Below, piece after piece: positions 19,251 to 29,576 of a stretch of 64,000 nt of DNA (positions are counted from its first letter, which is position 1; every line of letters begins with the position of its first letter). Source of the DNA: Salibacterium salarium (GTDB taxonomy: Bacteria > Bacillota > Bacilli > Bacillales > Marinococcaceae); contig NZ_JAUSUM010000002.1 of the NCBI RefSeq assembly GCF_030813635.1, positions 434,001-498,000 of the forward strand, written 5' to 3'. The notes beneath the pieces were generated by a model. It ran no database searches. It had not been told where the DNA came from and saw only the letters and a program-made list of their open reading frames with translations. The translations under genes were made by a program, and so were the position numbers.

Positions 19251-20168
19251 GTGATGGTACACACAAAAGGCCGGGAGAAAATACAAATAACGCTAACTGC
19301 AACGGACAAAGAATTATCAAAGGAAGAAAAAACGTTGCTTTCTCCTGATCAGCATTATCCCTTGCTAAAAGCAGAAAAAAAACTAAGCGGTATGATTGGA
19401 ATGCAACACGTTAAGGATTTTATTAGAGAAATGTATGCCCTTGTTTATGTAAATGAAAGCAGAGCGAACCTAGAGCTTGAAACGACACAGCAAAATTACC
19501 ATATGCTTTTTATAGGTAATCCAGGAACTGGTAAAACAACGATTGCAAGAATTATGGCAGATATGCTTAAAGAAATGAAAATTATTGAAAAAGGGCATTT
19601 TATTGAAGCGGATAGAGCAGATCTGGTTGGAGAATATATTGGTCAAACGGCTCAAAAGACGAAAGATATAATAAAAAAAGCAGAAGGGGGTATTCTTTTT
19701 ATCGATGAAGCCTATTCTTTGGCACGTGGAGGAGAGAAAGATTTTGGACGGGAAGCTGTTGATGCATTAGTGAAAGCAATGGAAGATAATCAACACAAGT
19801 TTATCCTTATACTTGCTGGGTATCCAGAAGAAATGAAACAATTTTTGAAGTTAAATCCCGGGTTGCCTTCAAGGTTTCCCAACACTTTAACCTTTCAAAA
19901 TTTTTCCGGTTCCGATATGCTTGAATTGAGTAAACGAATGATGGCAGAAAAAGACTATCAACCAACGGAATCGTTGTTGAATAAGCTTCACAGTCATTTC
20001 CAAACCCTAGACTATCCTTATGTCAGTCATAATGGAAGATATGTTCGTAACCTAGTGGAACGAATGATAAGGCAGCACGCTCTTCGTCTGCTCGAACAAG
20101 GAGAACAATTAAATAAAAAAGTATTGATGACCTTAGAAACACGCGACTTACTAATTTATGAGGAATAA
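19251..20168 (+). CDS. spoVK: Stage V sporulation protein K, AAA+ ATPase
   Basis: CbbX-type AAA+ ATPase required for spore maturation in B. subtilis. The 305-residue protein has Walker A GNPGTGKTT, Walker B ILFIDEAYSL, sensor region ILILAGYPEEMKQFL and arginine finger region PGLPSRFPNTL. Both GTG 19251 and ATG 19254 are plausible starts behind GAAAGAGGGG. It precedes hflX by 11 bases, the conserved order. A larger tandem-domain relative lies at 45.8 kb. Confidence 0.93.
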   Translation: MMVHTKGREKIQITLTATDKELSKEEKTLLSPDQHYPLLKAEKKLSGMIGMQHVKDFIREMYALVYVNESRANLELETTQQNYHMLFIGNPGTGKTTIARIMADMLKEMKIIEKGHFIEADRADLVGEYIGQTAQKTKDIIKKAEGGILFIDEAYSLARGGEKDFGREAVDALVKAMEDNQHKFILILAGYPEEMKQFLKLNPGLPSRFPNTLTFQNFSGSDMLELSKRMMAEKDYQPTESLLNKLHSHFQTLDYPYVSHNGRYVRNLVERMIRQHALRLLEQGEQLNKKVLMTLETRDLLIYEE

Positions 20169-20179
20169 GGAGTGCATAT

Positions 20180-21433
20180 ATGAAGGAAAAAGTTATTATT
20201 GTAGGGTGTCGGTTTCCTAAAATGAATGAACAACAATTTCAAATGTCGATGGAGGAGTTAAAAGCACTTGTTAATACAGCCCAAGGTGAAATCGTCGGAG
20301 AAATTGTTCAACTTCGTGATCGACCGGAGCCGGCTACGTACATCGGAAAAGGTAAAGTATCTGAATTAATCGAAAAAGTAACGGAAACAAAAGCAGATTT
20401 AATTGTGTTTAATGATGAACTATCGCCGGGTCAGGTTCGGAATTTGGATAGAGAAATGAATGTACGAGTGATTGATAGAACTCAAATGATACTTGACATT
20501 TTTGCGAGTAGAGCTCATACGAAAGAAGGAAATATTCAAGTAGAGTTGGCACAACTGTCTTATTTGTTACCACGTCTAGCAGGTCAAGGTCACACCTTAT
20601 CTAGACTTGGGGGCGGCATAGGAACACGAGGGCCCGGTGAAACAAAATTAGAAACAGACCGCCGTTATATATTGAAAAAGATGGACGATTTAAAGAAGCG
20701 ATTAGCGGATGTTCAAGCTCATCGTGAAAGTTATCGAAAACAACGACGCAATAATAAAACAGTTCAATTTGCTCTTGTAGGATATACCAATGCTGGTAAA
20801 TCAACGTTATTGACTAAGTTGTCTGGTGCCCAAACGTTTCAGGAAAACTTATTGTTTGCGACGCTCGATCCTCTCACGAGAAAAATGACACTGCCTTCAG
20901 GTTATCCTGTTCTTTTAACAGATACGGTTGGCTTTATTAGAGATTTACCAACGACACTTGTGGCTGCTTTTCGATCAACACTTGAAGAGGTAAAAGAAGC
21001 AGACATATTGCTTCATGTTGTAGATGCTTCTCATTCAGAAGCGCTATCGCAGATGCAAACAGTGGACAAGCTCTTAAAAGAATTAGATGCCCAATCTATT
21101 CCCGTTATTACTGTATTTAATAAAAGCGATCAATTACAGGAAACAATAACATTTCCTGAGGCAGATAATCCTTATCTTTACTTGTCTGCTTATAACGATG
21201 ACGATATTATGGCTTTAAGCGAATTAATGGAAAAAACTGTCAAAGAGCAGATGAACTATTATCAAGTAAAAATTCCTGTTCAAGATGGAAAGAGTCTCTC
21301 AGATATTCAACAGTATACAATGATTCAACAAGAACAGCTCGATGAAGAAACAAATTGTTTCGAATATAAAGGATATGTTCTAAAAGACCATCCAGTAAAT
21401 GGAGTCATAAAAAAATACGTACAGGACGTGTAG
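20180..21433 (+). CDS. hflX: GTPase HflX
   Basis: Ribosome-binding GTPase that rescues or splits stalled or stressed 70S ribosomes. The 417-residue protein has the HflX N-terminal domain (ATYIGKGKVSEL, FNDELSPGQVRNLD), the glycine-rich linker RLGGGIGTRGPGE, and the G domain with GYTNAGKSTL, DTVGFIRDLP and FNKSD. GGAGTG precedes ATG 20180. It is closely linked to spoVK and the downstream PLP enzyme. Confidence 0.96.
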   Translation: MKEKVIIVGCRFPKMNEQQFQMSMEELKALVNTAQGEIVGEIVQLRDRPEPATYIGKGKVSELIEKVTETKADLIVFNDELSPGQVRNLDREMNVRVIDRTQMILDIFASRAHTKEGNIQVELAQLSYLLPRLAGQGHTLSRLGGGIGTRGPGETKLETDRRYILKKMDDLKKRLADVQAHRESYRKQRRNNKTVQFALVGYTNAGKSTLLTKLSGAQTFQENLLFATLDPLTRKMTLPSGYPVLLTDTVGFIRDLPTTLVAAFRSTLEEVKEADILLHVVDASHSEALSQMQTVDKLLKELDAQSIPVITVFNKSDQLQETITFPEADNPYLYLSAYNDDDIMALSELMEKTVKEQMNYYQVKIPVQDGKSLSDIQQYTMIQQEQLDEETNCFEYKGYVLKDHPVNGVIKKYVQDV

Positions 21434-21448
21434 AAAGTTGGTCATAGC

Positions 21449-22714
21449 ATGAGTTTTTCACAAGAACTGCAATCGTTGTCTTTCGCAGCCCAAGCAAAAA
21501 TTAAAGACAATATAACCGCTGTCGAACAGACGGCAGAAAAGAATCAAATGAAAATCTTACGTATATTTAAAGAAGAAGGTGTCTCTGCCTTTCATTTTCA
21601 ATCTTCAACGGGATATGGATATGATGATACAGGTCGGGAAACGCTAGATCGTATATACGCTAAAATATTTGGAACCGAAATGGCTATCGTACGTCCCCAG
21701 TTCATATCAGGAACACATGCGATAACGGCTGCACTGTTTGGGGTTTTGCGTCCTGGAGATCATCTATTATATGCTGGGAAACCATACGATACGTTAGAAA
21801 CGGCTATAGGAATATCTGGTAATGAAAAAGGCACAATGAAAGAATTTGGAATTTCAAGTCATGCTGCTCCTTTAGATAAACATGGTTATCCCGATGCCGA
21901 TACGTTAGTAAATCATTTACAAACCAACACTAAAGTTGTGGCATTGCAGCGTTCTAAAGGTTACGCTGATCGCCCATCTATGAATATAAGTTATATAAAA
22001 GATATTATTGCTAAATTGAAAAAGGTAAAGCCGGACCTTATTATATTCGTCGATAATTGTTATGGAGAATTCGTGGAAGAAATAGAACCAGGTCATGTCG
22101 GTGCTGATTTACTAGCTGGATCTTTAATAAAAAATCCAGGAGGCGGTTTGGTACGGACAGGAGGGTATGTTGCAGGAAAAGCAGATTATATCGAACAAGC
22201 CTCCGCTCGTTTCGCAGCACCAGGAATAGGTTTAGAAGGGGGGGCTACTTTAAATAGTTTATTAGAAATGTATCAAGGAGTGTTTATGGCTCCTCATGTT
22301 GTGTCCGAAGCCTTAAAAGGAGCGCATTTCACCGCATCACTGTTAGAAGAAGCAGGTTTAAAAACCGTCCCCGCGTCGAACGAATCAAGGACTGACCTTA
22401 TTCAAGCTGTTATGTTTGAAAATAAGGAGAGAATGATTCGTTTTTGTCAGGCAATTCAAGAAGCATCGCCGGTTGATTCCAGGGTTACCCCTCAACCATC
22501 TGCTATGCCTGGCTATGAGGATGAAGTTATTATGGCAGCCGGGGCATTCATTCAAGGCTCAAGCATAGAGCTTTCGGCGGATGGACCAATTAGAGCGCCT
22601 TATACTGCATATGTTCAAGGCGGTTTAACGACTGCTCATGTTAAATTTGCAGTTATGTATGGATTAGAAACCTTAATGAAAGAGCAATTAATTGAACTCC
22701 CGTCATTTCAGTAA
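21449..22714 (+). CDS. ynbB: PLP-dependent methionine gamma-lyase family protein (YnbB / aluminium-resistance type)
   Basis: A 421-residue fold-type I PLP enzyme of the family named aluminium resistance protein, with presumed C-S lyase activity but no firmly established substrate. Features include FHFQSSTGYGYDDTGRETLD, the aspartate pocket FVDNCYGEFVEE, and the PLP lysine in AGSLIKNPGGG. The order hflX-ynbB-glnR-glnA is the standard Bacillus order. ATG 21449 has a weak RBS (GAAAG), consistent with translation after hflX, 15 bases upstream. Confidence 0.9.
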   Translation: MSFSQELQSLSFAAQAKIKDNITAVEQTAEKNQMKILRIFKEEGVSAFHFQSSTGYGYDDTGRETLDRIYAKIFGTEMAIVRPQFISGTHAITAALFGVLRPGDHLLYAGKPYDTLETAIGISGNEKGTMKEFGISSHAAPLDKHGYPDADTLVNHLQTNTKVVALQRSKGYADRPSMNISYIKDIIAKLKKVKPDLIIFVDNCYGEFVEEIEPGHVGADLLAGSLIKNPGGGLVRTGGYVAGKADYIEQASARFAAPGIGLEGGATLNSLLEMYQGVFMAPHVVSEALKGAHFTASLLEEAGLKTVPASNESRTDLIQAVMFENKERMIRFCQAIQEASPVDSRVTPQPSAMPGYEDEVIMAAGAFIQGSSIELSADGPIRAPYTAYVQGGLTTAHVKFAVMYGLETLMKEQLIELPSFQ

Positions 22715-22727
22715 TATTAAAATTTGA

Positions 22728-22744
22728 TGTGAAAATAGTTAACA
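22728..22744 (+). promoter_or_regulatory. GlnR/TnrA operator 1
   Basis: TGTGAAAATAGTTAACA matches the TGTnA-N7-TnACA consensus exactly. It ends 5 bases upstream of the predicted -35 of glnRA. Confidence 0.85.
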
Positions 22745-22749
22745 TGCTA

Positions 22750-22778
22750 TTGACTAAAAACCTCACATCATGTAGGAT
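22750..22778 (+). promoter_or_regulatory. glnRA promoter overlapped by GlnR operator 2
   Basis: -35 TTGACT (22750-22755), 17-bp spacer and -10 TAGGAT (22773-22778). A second, imperfect GlnR site TGACTAAAAACCTCACA (22751-22767) covers the -35 and spacer, as in the two-operator glnRA control region of B. subtilis. Confidence 0.75.
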
Positions 22779-22811
22779 TAACTTAACTTCTTAGGGAAAG
22801 GAGGCAGCCAG

Positions 22812-23210
22812 ATGAATGATCATATCCGGCGTAATATGCCTTTATTTCCTATCAGCATCGTGAAGAAACTGACGGAGTTGTCTGCTCGTCAAATTCGCTA
22901 TTACGAAGAGCATGGATTGATTTATCCTTCAAGATCAGAAGGAAATCAACGATTATTCTCGTTTAATGATGTAGACAAACTGTTGGAAATCAGAAGTCTG
23001 ATTGAAAGAGGCGTGAATCTATCAGGGATTAAAGAAATCTTTGAACTTCGCGCTGAGAAAACACACGATAAGCCAGCTTCTGCTTTGAAGAATACAGAAA
23101 GCATGAGTGATAAAGAGCTTCGTCAACACTTGCAAAAAGAAGTGATGATGGCTGGTGCACAAGGAAAATCATCTATGATTCAAGGGCAGCTTTCACGATT
23201 TTTCCATTAA
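22812..23210 (+). CDS. glnR: Nitrogen-metabolism repressor GlnR
   Basis: MerR-type repressor that represses glnRA and other nitrogen genes when activated by feedback-inhibited glutamine synthetase. In 132 residues it shows a winged helix-turn-helix ([35 protein letters not shown]) and a C-terminal regulatory tail. AAAGGAGG precedes ATG 22812. The two operators directly upstream indicate autoregulation, and glnA follows in the same transcription unit. Confidence 0.95.
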   Translation: MNDHIRRNMPLFPISIVKKLTELSARQIRYYEEHGLIYPSRSEGNQRLFSFNDVDKLLEIRSLIERGVNLSGIKEIFELRAEKTHDKPASALKNTESMSDKELRQHLQKEVMMAGAQGKSSMIQGQLSRFFH

Positions 23211-23284
23211 GAGAGATGAATATTCTTTTGTTCATTAACAAAAGATTTCATATTATTTTTATTAAAAGAGAGGAGTCTCAAAAC

Positions 23285-24637
23285 ATGGCCAATAGTTATA
23301 CAAAAAAAGACATTCAAAAAATGGCTGAAGAAGAAAACGTAAAATTTATTCGTTTACAGTTTACGGATTTACAGGGAATTATTAAAAACGTAGAAATACC
23401 GGTAGATCAACTTGATAAAGCACTTGATAACCTAATGATGTTTGACGGATCTTCTATTGAAGGTTTTGTTCGAATTGAAGAATCTGATATGTACTTATAT
23501 CCGGATCTTGATACATGGGTTGTATTTCCATGGACACCGGAAAAAGGCAAGGTTGCACGCCTTATTTGCGACATATATGAACCAGGACCTCCTGGGGCAG
23601 AGCCAACACCATTTGAAGGGGATCCGCGCGGCGTATTGAAGCGTGTATTGAAAGAAGCAGAAGATCTTGGCTTTACTGACTTTAATATTGGACCAGAGCC
23701 GGAATTCTTCCTCTTCAAAAACGATGAAAACGGCGAACCGACAATGGAATTGAATGATAAAGGTGGTTATTTTGACCTTGCTCCAACGGACCTTGGTGAA
23801 AATTGCCGTCGTGATATTGTATTGGAACTTGAAGACATGGGCTTTGAAATCGAAGCTTCTCACCACGAAGTAGCTCCTGGACAGCATGAAATTGACTTTA
23901 AATATGCTGATGCGGTAACAACATGCGACAATATCCAAACATTTAAACTTGTTGTTAAAACAATTGCTAGAAAGCATGGACTACACGCAACCTTTATGCC
24001 TAAACCTCTATTCGGTGTGAACGGTTCCGGTATGCACTGCAATATGTCTTTATTTAAAGGGAAAGAAAATGCATTTTATGACAAGAAAACGGACTCTCAG
24101 TTGAGTGAAACAGCTATGCAATTCTTAGCTGGTATCTTAGAGCACGCTCAAGCGTTTACTGCATTGACTAACCCAATTGTTAATTCTTATAAGCGTCTAG
24201 TTCCAGGCTTTGAAGCACCAGTATATGTAGCTTGGTCTCTTAGAAATAGAAGTCCGCTTGTACGTATTCCGTCATCACGTGGAATGAGTACTCGTGTTGA
24301 AGTAAGAAGTCCGGACCCTGCAGCAAATCCATACCTTGCAATGGCATCCATGCTTGCTTCTGGACTTGACGGTATCAAGAGAAAACTAAGTGCTCCAGAG
24401 CCGACAGATCGTAACATTTATGTGATGGGTAAAGAAGAACGGGAAGAAGAAGGTATTAAAGACCTTCCTGCTGACCTAAGAGTAGCACTTGATAATCTTC
24501 TTGCTGATGAAACACTTGTTAATGCAATCGGCTCCCATGCTATTGAACACTTTGCTGAAGCAAAAGAAATTGAATGGGACATGTTCCGTTCCCAAGTTCA
24601 CCCTTGGGAAAGAGAACAATTCCTTTCCACTTACTAA
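23285..24637 (+). CDS. glnA: Glutamine synthetase type I
   Basis: Makes glutamine from glutamate, ammonia and ATP; the feedback-inhibited form also activates GlnR. From ATG 23285 ([12 protein letters not shown]) it has 450 residues, the GSI-alpha length, without the adenylylation insert of the beta type. Signatures are [41 protein letters not shown] and [21 protein letters not shown] lies 10 bases upstream; the upstream ATG at 23216 has no RBS. A terminator follows. Confidence 0.97.
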   Translation: MANSYTKKDIQKMAEEENVKFIRLQFTDLQGIIKNVEIPVDQLDKALDNLMMFDGSSIEGFVRIEESDMYLYPDLDTWVVFPWTPEKGKVARLICDIYEPGPPGAEPTPFEGDPRGVLKRVLKEAEDLGFTDFNIGPEPEFFLFKNDENGEPTMELNDKGGYFDLAPTDLGENCRRDIVLELEDMGFEIEASHHEVAPGQHEIDFKYADAVTTCDNIQTFKLVVKTIARKHGLHATFMPKPLFGVNGSGMHCNMSLFKGKENAFYDKKTDSQLSETAMQFLAGILEHAQAFTALTNPIVNSYKRLVPGFEAPVYVAWSLRNRSPLVRIPSSRGMSTRVEVRSPDPAANPYLAMASMLASGLDGIKRKLSAPEPTDRNIYVMGKEEREEEGIKDLPADLRVALDNLLADETLVNAIGSHAIEHFAEAKEIEWDMFRSQVHPWEREQFLSTY

Positions 24638-24640
24638 AAG

Positions 24641-24677
24641 CCAAAACCCTTGTCACTACTGATGGCAGGGGTTTTCT
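24641..24677 (+). terminator. Terminator of glnRA
   Basis: AAAACCCTTGtcactactgatgGCAGGGGTTTTC followed by TTTTTT. Confidence 0.85.
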
Positions 24678-24818
24678 TTTTTATGTGAACAAACTTAAAA
24701 GTTACCCATAGAGTTGCCCATAAAATTTTTGAAAAGTAAAAGCCTGACATGTGTTGTTTTTAAAATATATCCTTATATATTTTTTCGTGTGATGGGAAAG
24801 ATAGGATGGGTGATGTTT

Positions 24819-25076
24819 ATGAAAGCTGATAAAAATGATTTCAAAAAGTACAGTGAAGCTATTGATAAGATACAAGAAGGAAATGAATCGATGATTGAAC
24901 TGTTTAATGAATTAGAGGATGACGATCCGTTAATCAATTTTGGACATGATGTCGTTGAGAATATTGGAAAAGCAAAGGAAAAGTTTGGGGATGAAACGAT
25001 AGATGAGAAAATTAATTCTGTCGTTCGTGAAATGCTTTCCTGGCTTCATTTAAACGATGAAGAAAACCCCGAATGA
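24819..25076 (+). CDS. Hypothetical acidic protein (85 aa)
   Basis: A short soluble, strongly acidic, probably helical protein (KNDFKKYSEAIDKIQ, FNELEDDDPLINFG, WLHLNDEENPE). ATG 24819 lies about 8 bases after GGATGGG; the longer frame from 24714 lacks an RBS. It has no recognised domain. It lies convergent to lexA with a shared terminator. Confidence 0.6.
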   Translation: MKADKNDFKKYSEAIDKIQEGNESMIELFNELEDDDPLINFGHDVVENIGKAKEKFGDETIDEKINSVVREMLSWLHLNDEENPE

Positions 25077-25094
25077 AAAATTCAACCGGGGTGT
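25063..25094. terminator. Bidirectional terminator between the hypothetical gene and lexA
   Basis: AAACCCCG ... CCGGGGT hairpin overlapping the 3' end of the hypothetical gene. The lexA-strand side carries a T-run equivalent. Confidence 0.55.
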
Positions 25095-25104
25095 CGTTCT
25101 TTCA

Positions 25105-25728
25105 TTAATGTAGTGTTCGAAATACACCTGTTACTTTACCGAGTATAGAACAATTATCCAAAATAATAGGTTCCATCGCAGCATTTTCTGGTTGTAGACG
25201 GATAAAATTATCTTCTTTATAAAAACGTTTCACGGTTGCTTCGAGTTCATCTGTCATTGCAACAATAATGTCTCCATTATCTGCCGATTGTTGTTGTTTC
25301 ACAATGACTAAATCGCCGTCGTATATCCCAGCCTCAATCATACTTTCCCCTTGAATAGTTAAGACGAATACTTTTTCATCCGAAACCATACGATCTGGTA
25401 GAGGTATATACTCATCTATGTTTTCAATCGCTGTAATTGGTTCCCCTGCTGTTACTTTACCCAACACAGGGACATAAACAGCTTGACTCTCCGAAATAGA
25501 AATTTCTGAATCCTCAAGTTCGAGCACTTCAATAGCTCTTGGTTTAGTAGGGTCACGACGGATGTAACCTTTATTTTCGAGTCTTGATAAATGTCCGTGA
25601 ACGGTAGAGCTGGATGCTAGACCGACAGATTCCCCAATTTCACGAACAGAAGGAGGATACCCTTTAAGTTTAACTTCATCTTTTATATAATCTAGAATCT
25701 GCTGCTGGCGCTTTGATAACTTGGGCAT
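25105..25728 (-). CDS. lexA: SOS repressor LexA
   Basis: Represses DNA-damage genes and self-cleaves when RecA filaments form. The 207-residue protein has an N-terminal winged HTH ([34 protein letters not shown]), the Ala-Gly cleavage site in KVTAGEPI, catalytic Ser in [14 protein letters not shown] and catalytic Lys in EATVKRFY. The ATG at 25728 (MPKLSKRQQ) is preferred over 25737 because GAGGTG sits 6 bases ahead of it. It is divergent from the YneA-like gene across three LexA boxes, so it is autoregulated. Confidence 0.97.
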   Translation of the reverse strand: MPKLSKRQQQILDYIKDEVKLKGYPPSVREIGESVGLASSSTVHGHLSRLENKGYIRRDPTKPRAIEVLELEDSEISISESQAVYVPVLGKVTAGEPITAIENIDEYIPLPDRMVSDEKVFVLTIQGESMIEAGIYDGDLVIVKQQQSADNGDIIVAMTDELEATVKRFYKEDNFIRLQPENAAMEPIILDNCSILGKVTGVFRTLH

Positions 25729-25789
25729 AAGCTGCACCTCATTTTCTATATTTTATTGGATTCATTGTAACATGCAAAACATATGTGCG

Positions 25790-25803
25790 CAAACACTAGT
25801 TCT
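25790..25803 (+). promoter_or_regulatory. LexA box A
   Basis: CAAACACTAGTTCT matches GAAC-N4-GTTC with one mismatch. It is the box nearest lexA, about 60 bases from its start codon. Confidence 0.6.
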
Positions 25804-25812
25804 AATTTTCGC

Positions 25813-25840
25813 TTGACGGGAACAATAGTTCTGTTATACT
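25813..25840 (+). promoter_or_regulatory. Promoter of the yneA-like/yneB operon with embedded LexA box B
   Basis: -35 TTGACG (25813-25818), 16-bp spacer and -10 TATACT (25835-25840). A perfect GAAC-N4-GTTC core (25819-25832, GGAACAATAGTTCT) fills the spacer, so LexA binding would block polymerase directly. Confidence 0.8.
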
Positions 25841-25850
25841 CTTTGTATAG

Positions 25851-25864
25851 AGAACAGATATTCT
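25851..25864 (+). promoter_or_regulatory. LexA box C
   Basis: AGAACAGATATTCT matches GAAC-N4-GTTC with one mismatch and lies just after the transcription start. Confidence 0.6.
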
Positions 25865-25885
25865 TATTTTTGGAGGTTGATTGTA

Positions 25886-26071
25886 ATGATTTCAAAAATA
25901 AAAGAGTTAAGCAGTCAAGAATGGGCCATATTAATCCTTTTTATTTTTTCTATTATAGCTCTTATAGCAACAGTAGAATGGGTTGACAACTCGGATCTAG
26001 ACAGCAGCTATGTTCATGAAGTAGAAGATGTAGAGGACGATGTGATAACCTATAAATGGACGAGCAATTGA
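25886..26071 (+). CDS. YneA-like SOS-induced small membrane protein (61 aa, no LysM)
   Basis: Occupies the yneA position: divergent from lexA, behind LexA boxes and ahead of yneB. B. subtilis YneA is an SOS cell-division inhibitor of about 105 residues with an N-terminal membrane helix and a C-terminal LysM domain. This protein has one membrane helix (about residues 15-35, WAILILFIFSIIALIATVEW) and an acidic external tail (VHEVEDVEDDVITYKW), but no LysM repeat. ATG 25886 has GGAGGTTG 6 bases upstream. Division inhibition is inferred from context only. Confidence 0.65.
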   Translation: MISKIKELSSQEWAILILFIFSIIALIATVEWVDNSDLDSSYVHEVEDVEDDVITYKWTSN

Positions 26072-26086
26072 TGATAAGTAGATTGA

Positions 26087-26761
<675 letters not shown>

Positions 26762-26906
26762 TTCTTTAGGTGAGTTTGTGTCATAACTTTTAAGAGCAAT
26801 TGATTCTTTCTCATCGTAAACAAAACGATTTGCCTTCCACTTGGATTTTGTTTTACATTAATATTATAAGTAGTAAAGATGAATGAGGGAGGTTTAATAT
26901 CAACCT

Positions 26907-27146
26907 ATGCTTTCTCAAGAAAAGATAGCACGTATAAATGAACTGGCTCATCGTTCTAAAACAACTGGTTTAACAGAACAAGAGGAAGAAGAACAGCATA
27001 ATCTTCGAAATGAATATTTGTCTAAATTTCGTTCATCGTTTAAAAGTCAGCTCCAATCTGTCAAAGTAGTTGATCCAAAAGGTGAAGATGTTACGCCAAG
27101 TTCGTTGGATAAGGCCAAAAAGAATAATCCAAATAATCGTCAATGA
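26907..27146 (+). CDS. ynzC: DUF896 protein YnzC
   Basis: A 79-residue helical protein of the DUF896 family (LSQEKIARINELAHRSKT, LTEQEEEEQHNLRNEYL, VDPKGEDVTPSSL). GAGGGAGG lies upstream of ATG 26907. In B. subtilis it is the third gene of the LexA-controlled yneA operon. Here it is 145 bases from yneB and may also have its own promoter. Function unknown. A terminator follows. Confidence 0.92.
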   Translation: MLSQEKIARINELAHRSKTTGLTEQEEEEQHNLRNEYLSKFRSSFKSQLQSVKVVDPKGEDVTPSSLDKAKKNNPNNRQ

Positions 27147-27180
27147 TAATACATGACAACGCATAACCGGATATAATGTT

Positions 27181-27217
27181 AAAAGACCTGATGTTAATAT
27201 CGTCAGGTCTATTTATA
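27181..27217 (+). terminator. Terminator of ynzC
   Basis: AGACCTGAtgttaatatcgTCAGGTCT followed by ATTTAT. Confidence 0.75.
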
Positions 27218-27382
27218 TGATTAATAAAAAATGGAAGAACAAAATCGATACAATTAGAAAGAAACGATGTAGGGGAGATGTAGAAGTTAAACGAAAATTC
27301 GCTTGTACAAATATTGAAATACGTTTATGATAAAAAACGTAGGATATCATACATAGTGAAACGCTTGAAAGGAAGGGAAAAT

Positions 27383-29380
27383 ATGACTTCGAAAAAAGTA
27401 GAAGAATTAGCTATTAATACGATTCGTACGTTATCGATTGATAGTGTAGAAAAAGCGAATTCAGGACACCCGGGATTACCTATGGGTGCAGCACCGATGG
27501 CATATGTACTATGGAGTAAATTTATGAACCATAACCCAGCAAATCCTGAATGGCATAACCGAGATCGTTTTGTCCTTTCAGCAGGTCATGGGTCAATGCT
27601 GCTATATAGTTTGCTTCACTTATCGGGCTATGATTTATCACTAGAGGAATTAAAAAACTTTCGCCAGTGGGGAAGTAAAACACCGGGGCATCCTGAAGTA
27701 GGTGATACGCCAGGCGTTGAGGCTACAACGGGTCCATTAGGTCAAGGTATTGGCATGGGTACCGGTATGGCAATGGCTGAACGTCATTTAGCTGCAACGT
27801 ACAATACAGATAGTCATTCAATAGTGGACCATTATACTTATGTATTGTGCGGTGATGGAGACTTGATGGAAGGGATTTCAGCAGAGTCTGCATCATTGGC
27901 TGGTCACTTGAATCTCAATAGATTAATTATTTTATATGATTCTAATGACGTTTCATTAGATGGAGATTTGAATCAAGCATTTTCAGAAGACGTGATGAAA
28001 CGTTACGAAGCATACGGTTGGCATACGATATTAGTAAAAGACGGAAATGATGTAAACGAAATTGAAAATGCAATTGCTGAAGCTAAACAATCGGATAGAC
28101 CTTCTCTTATTGAAGTAAAAACAGAAATTGGATATGGTTCTCCTAACAAAGGCGGAAGCAGTGCAGCTCATGGTGCTCCCCTTGGTGGAGACGAAGTCAA
28201 ACTTGCAAAACAGATGTATAAATGGGAGTTTGAGGAAGATTTTCACGTTCCAGAAGAGGTCCGTGCACATTTTGCAGATGTGAAAGCCGAAGGTGCTAAA
28301 AAAGAGCAAGAATGGAACAAAGAATTTGATGAGTATAAGAAACAGCACCCAGAACTTGCTGCCCAATTTAGTCGAGCTATGCGTGGCAACCTTCCGGAAG
28401 GTTGGGAAAAGGAACTGCCTGTATATGAAAATGAAAAGGCTGCGACTAGAGCAATCTCCGGTGAAGCGCTTCAAACACTATCAAAGTCTGTTCCTTCTCT
28501 CTTCGGCGGTTCAGCTGATTTATCGGGATCGAATAAAACGTTAATTAAGGAAGAAAATGACTTTTCATTTAACAATTACAAAGGACGTAATATTTGGTTT
28601 GGAGTGCGTGAATTCGCCATGGCTGCAGCGGCTAATGGGTTAAAACTTCACGGAGGAGTCCATCCTTATGTTTCCACCTTTTTAGTATTTTCTGATTACT
28701 TACGTCCGGCTTTGCGTTTAAGTGCACTAATGGAACTTCCGGTAACGTATGTGTTAACACATGACAGTATCGCAGTCGGTGAGGATGGACCAACCCATGA
28801 ACCGATAGAACAAACGACCTCGCTTCGGGCGATACCGAATTTGAATGTGATCCGCCCGGCAGATGGAAACGAAACGGTGGCCGCTTGGAAAGTAGCTTTA
28901 GAAAGTGAAACAACACCTACGGCCCTTATTTTGACTAGACAAGGGGTTCCTACACTTCCTGGTACTGCCGAAAAAGCAGAAAAAGGTGTGCAAAAAGGAG
29001 CTTATGTGTTGGTCGAAACAGAAAAACGTCCAGATGTTTTACTACTAGCTGCGGGTTCTGAAGTATCTCTTGCTGCAAATGCCCAGGAAGCTTTAGAAAA
29101 AGAAGGTGTAAAAGCCAATGTCATCAGCATGCCGAACTGGCACGCTTTTGACCAACAACCTCAAGATTATCAAAGAGATGTTTTACCAGAGGGTGTGCCT
29201 GCCCTTGCTATCGAAATGGGAGCTTCTCATGGTTGGCACAAATATACAGGAGCATATGGAGCTGTACTTGGTATTGATACATTTGGTGCTTCTGCTCCTG
29301 GGGATCGAAATATTAAAGAATTTGGATTCAGTGTGGACAACGTGGTTGCTAGAGTGAAAACGTTGCTAGATTCTAAATAA
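27383..29380 (+). CDS. tkt: Transketolase
   Basis: TPP-dependent transfer of two-carbon units in the pentose phosphate pathway. The 665-residue length is normal. The N-terminal TPP site has [20 protein letters not shown] and the catalytic histidines in [10 protein letters not shown] and LSAGHGSML. The pyrimidine domain has [18 protein letters not shown] and the C-terminal domain ends in [18 protein letters not shown] 27383 has AAAGGAAGGG 6 bases upstream; an upstream in-frame extension from 27314 lacks an RBS. Confidence 0.97.
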   Translation: MTSKKVEELAINTIRTLSIDSVEKANSGHPGLPMGAAPMAYVLWSKFMNHNPANPEWHNRDRFVLSAGHGSMLLYSLLHLSGYDLSLEELKNFRQWGSKTPGHPEVGDTPGVEATTGPLGQGIGMGTGMAMAERHLAATYNTDSHSIVDHYTYVLCGDGDLMEGISAESASLAGHLNLNRLIILYDSNDVSLDGDLNQAFSEDVMKRYEAYGWHTILVKDGNDVNEIENAIAEAKQSDRPSLIEVKTEIGYGSPNKGGSSAAHGAPLGGDEVKLAKQMYKWEFEEDFHVPEEVRAHFADVKAEGAKKEQEWNKEFDEYKKQHPELAAQFSRAMRGNLPEGWEKELPVYENEKAATRAISGEALQTLSKSVPSLFGGSADLSGSNKTLIKEENDFSFNNYKGRNIWFGVREFAMAAAANGLKLHGGVHPYVSTFLVFSDYLRPALRLSALMELPVTYVLTHDSIAVGEDGPTHEPIEQTTSLRAIPNLNVIRPADGNETVAAWKVALESETTPTALILTRQGVPTLPGTAEKAEKGVQKGAYVLVETEKRPDVLLLAAGSEVSLAANAQEALEKEGVKANVISMPNWHAFDQQPQDYQRDVLPEGVPALAIEMGASHGWHKYTGAYGAVLGIDTFGASAPGDRNIKEFGFSVDNVVARVKTLLDSK

Positions 29381-29394
29381 AACGATACAAAAGA

Positions 29395-29427
29395 AAGAGA
29401 TTGCCGTTATCTAGGCAATCTCTTTTA
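29395..29427 (+). terminator. Terminator of tkt
   Basis: AAGAGATTGCCgttatctaGGCAATCTCTTTT, a perfect 11-bp stem with a T-run. Confidence 0.92.
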
Positions 29428-29480
29428 AGTTATTTGAAGTTCTACTCGATTCGCTCTTTATATCGAAGAAAATATAGGGT

Positions 29481-29487
29481 TTCGACA
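29481..29487 (-). promoter_or_regulatory. Spo0A (0A) box upstream of sirA
   Basis: TTCGACA is the complement of the exact 0A box TGTCGAA, about 90 bases upstream of the sirA start. sirA is activated by Spo0A~P in B. subtilis. A 7-mer occurs by chance several times in 64 kb, so position is the main support. Confidence 0.5.
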
Positions 29488-29576
29488 AAAACAGTTTTTT
29501 TATTTTCAGAAAATGACAGTTCTTTTGCTTCTTATGCGATATGATTTATATAAAGAAGGGAAAGGAGAGCGAATCC

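Noticed and set aside
23216-23284. Upstream start of glnA giving a 473-residue protein
   Set aside because: The extension has no RBS, while the ATG at 23285 has AGAGGAG and matches the normal GlnA N-terminus.
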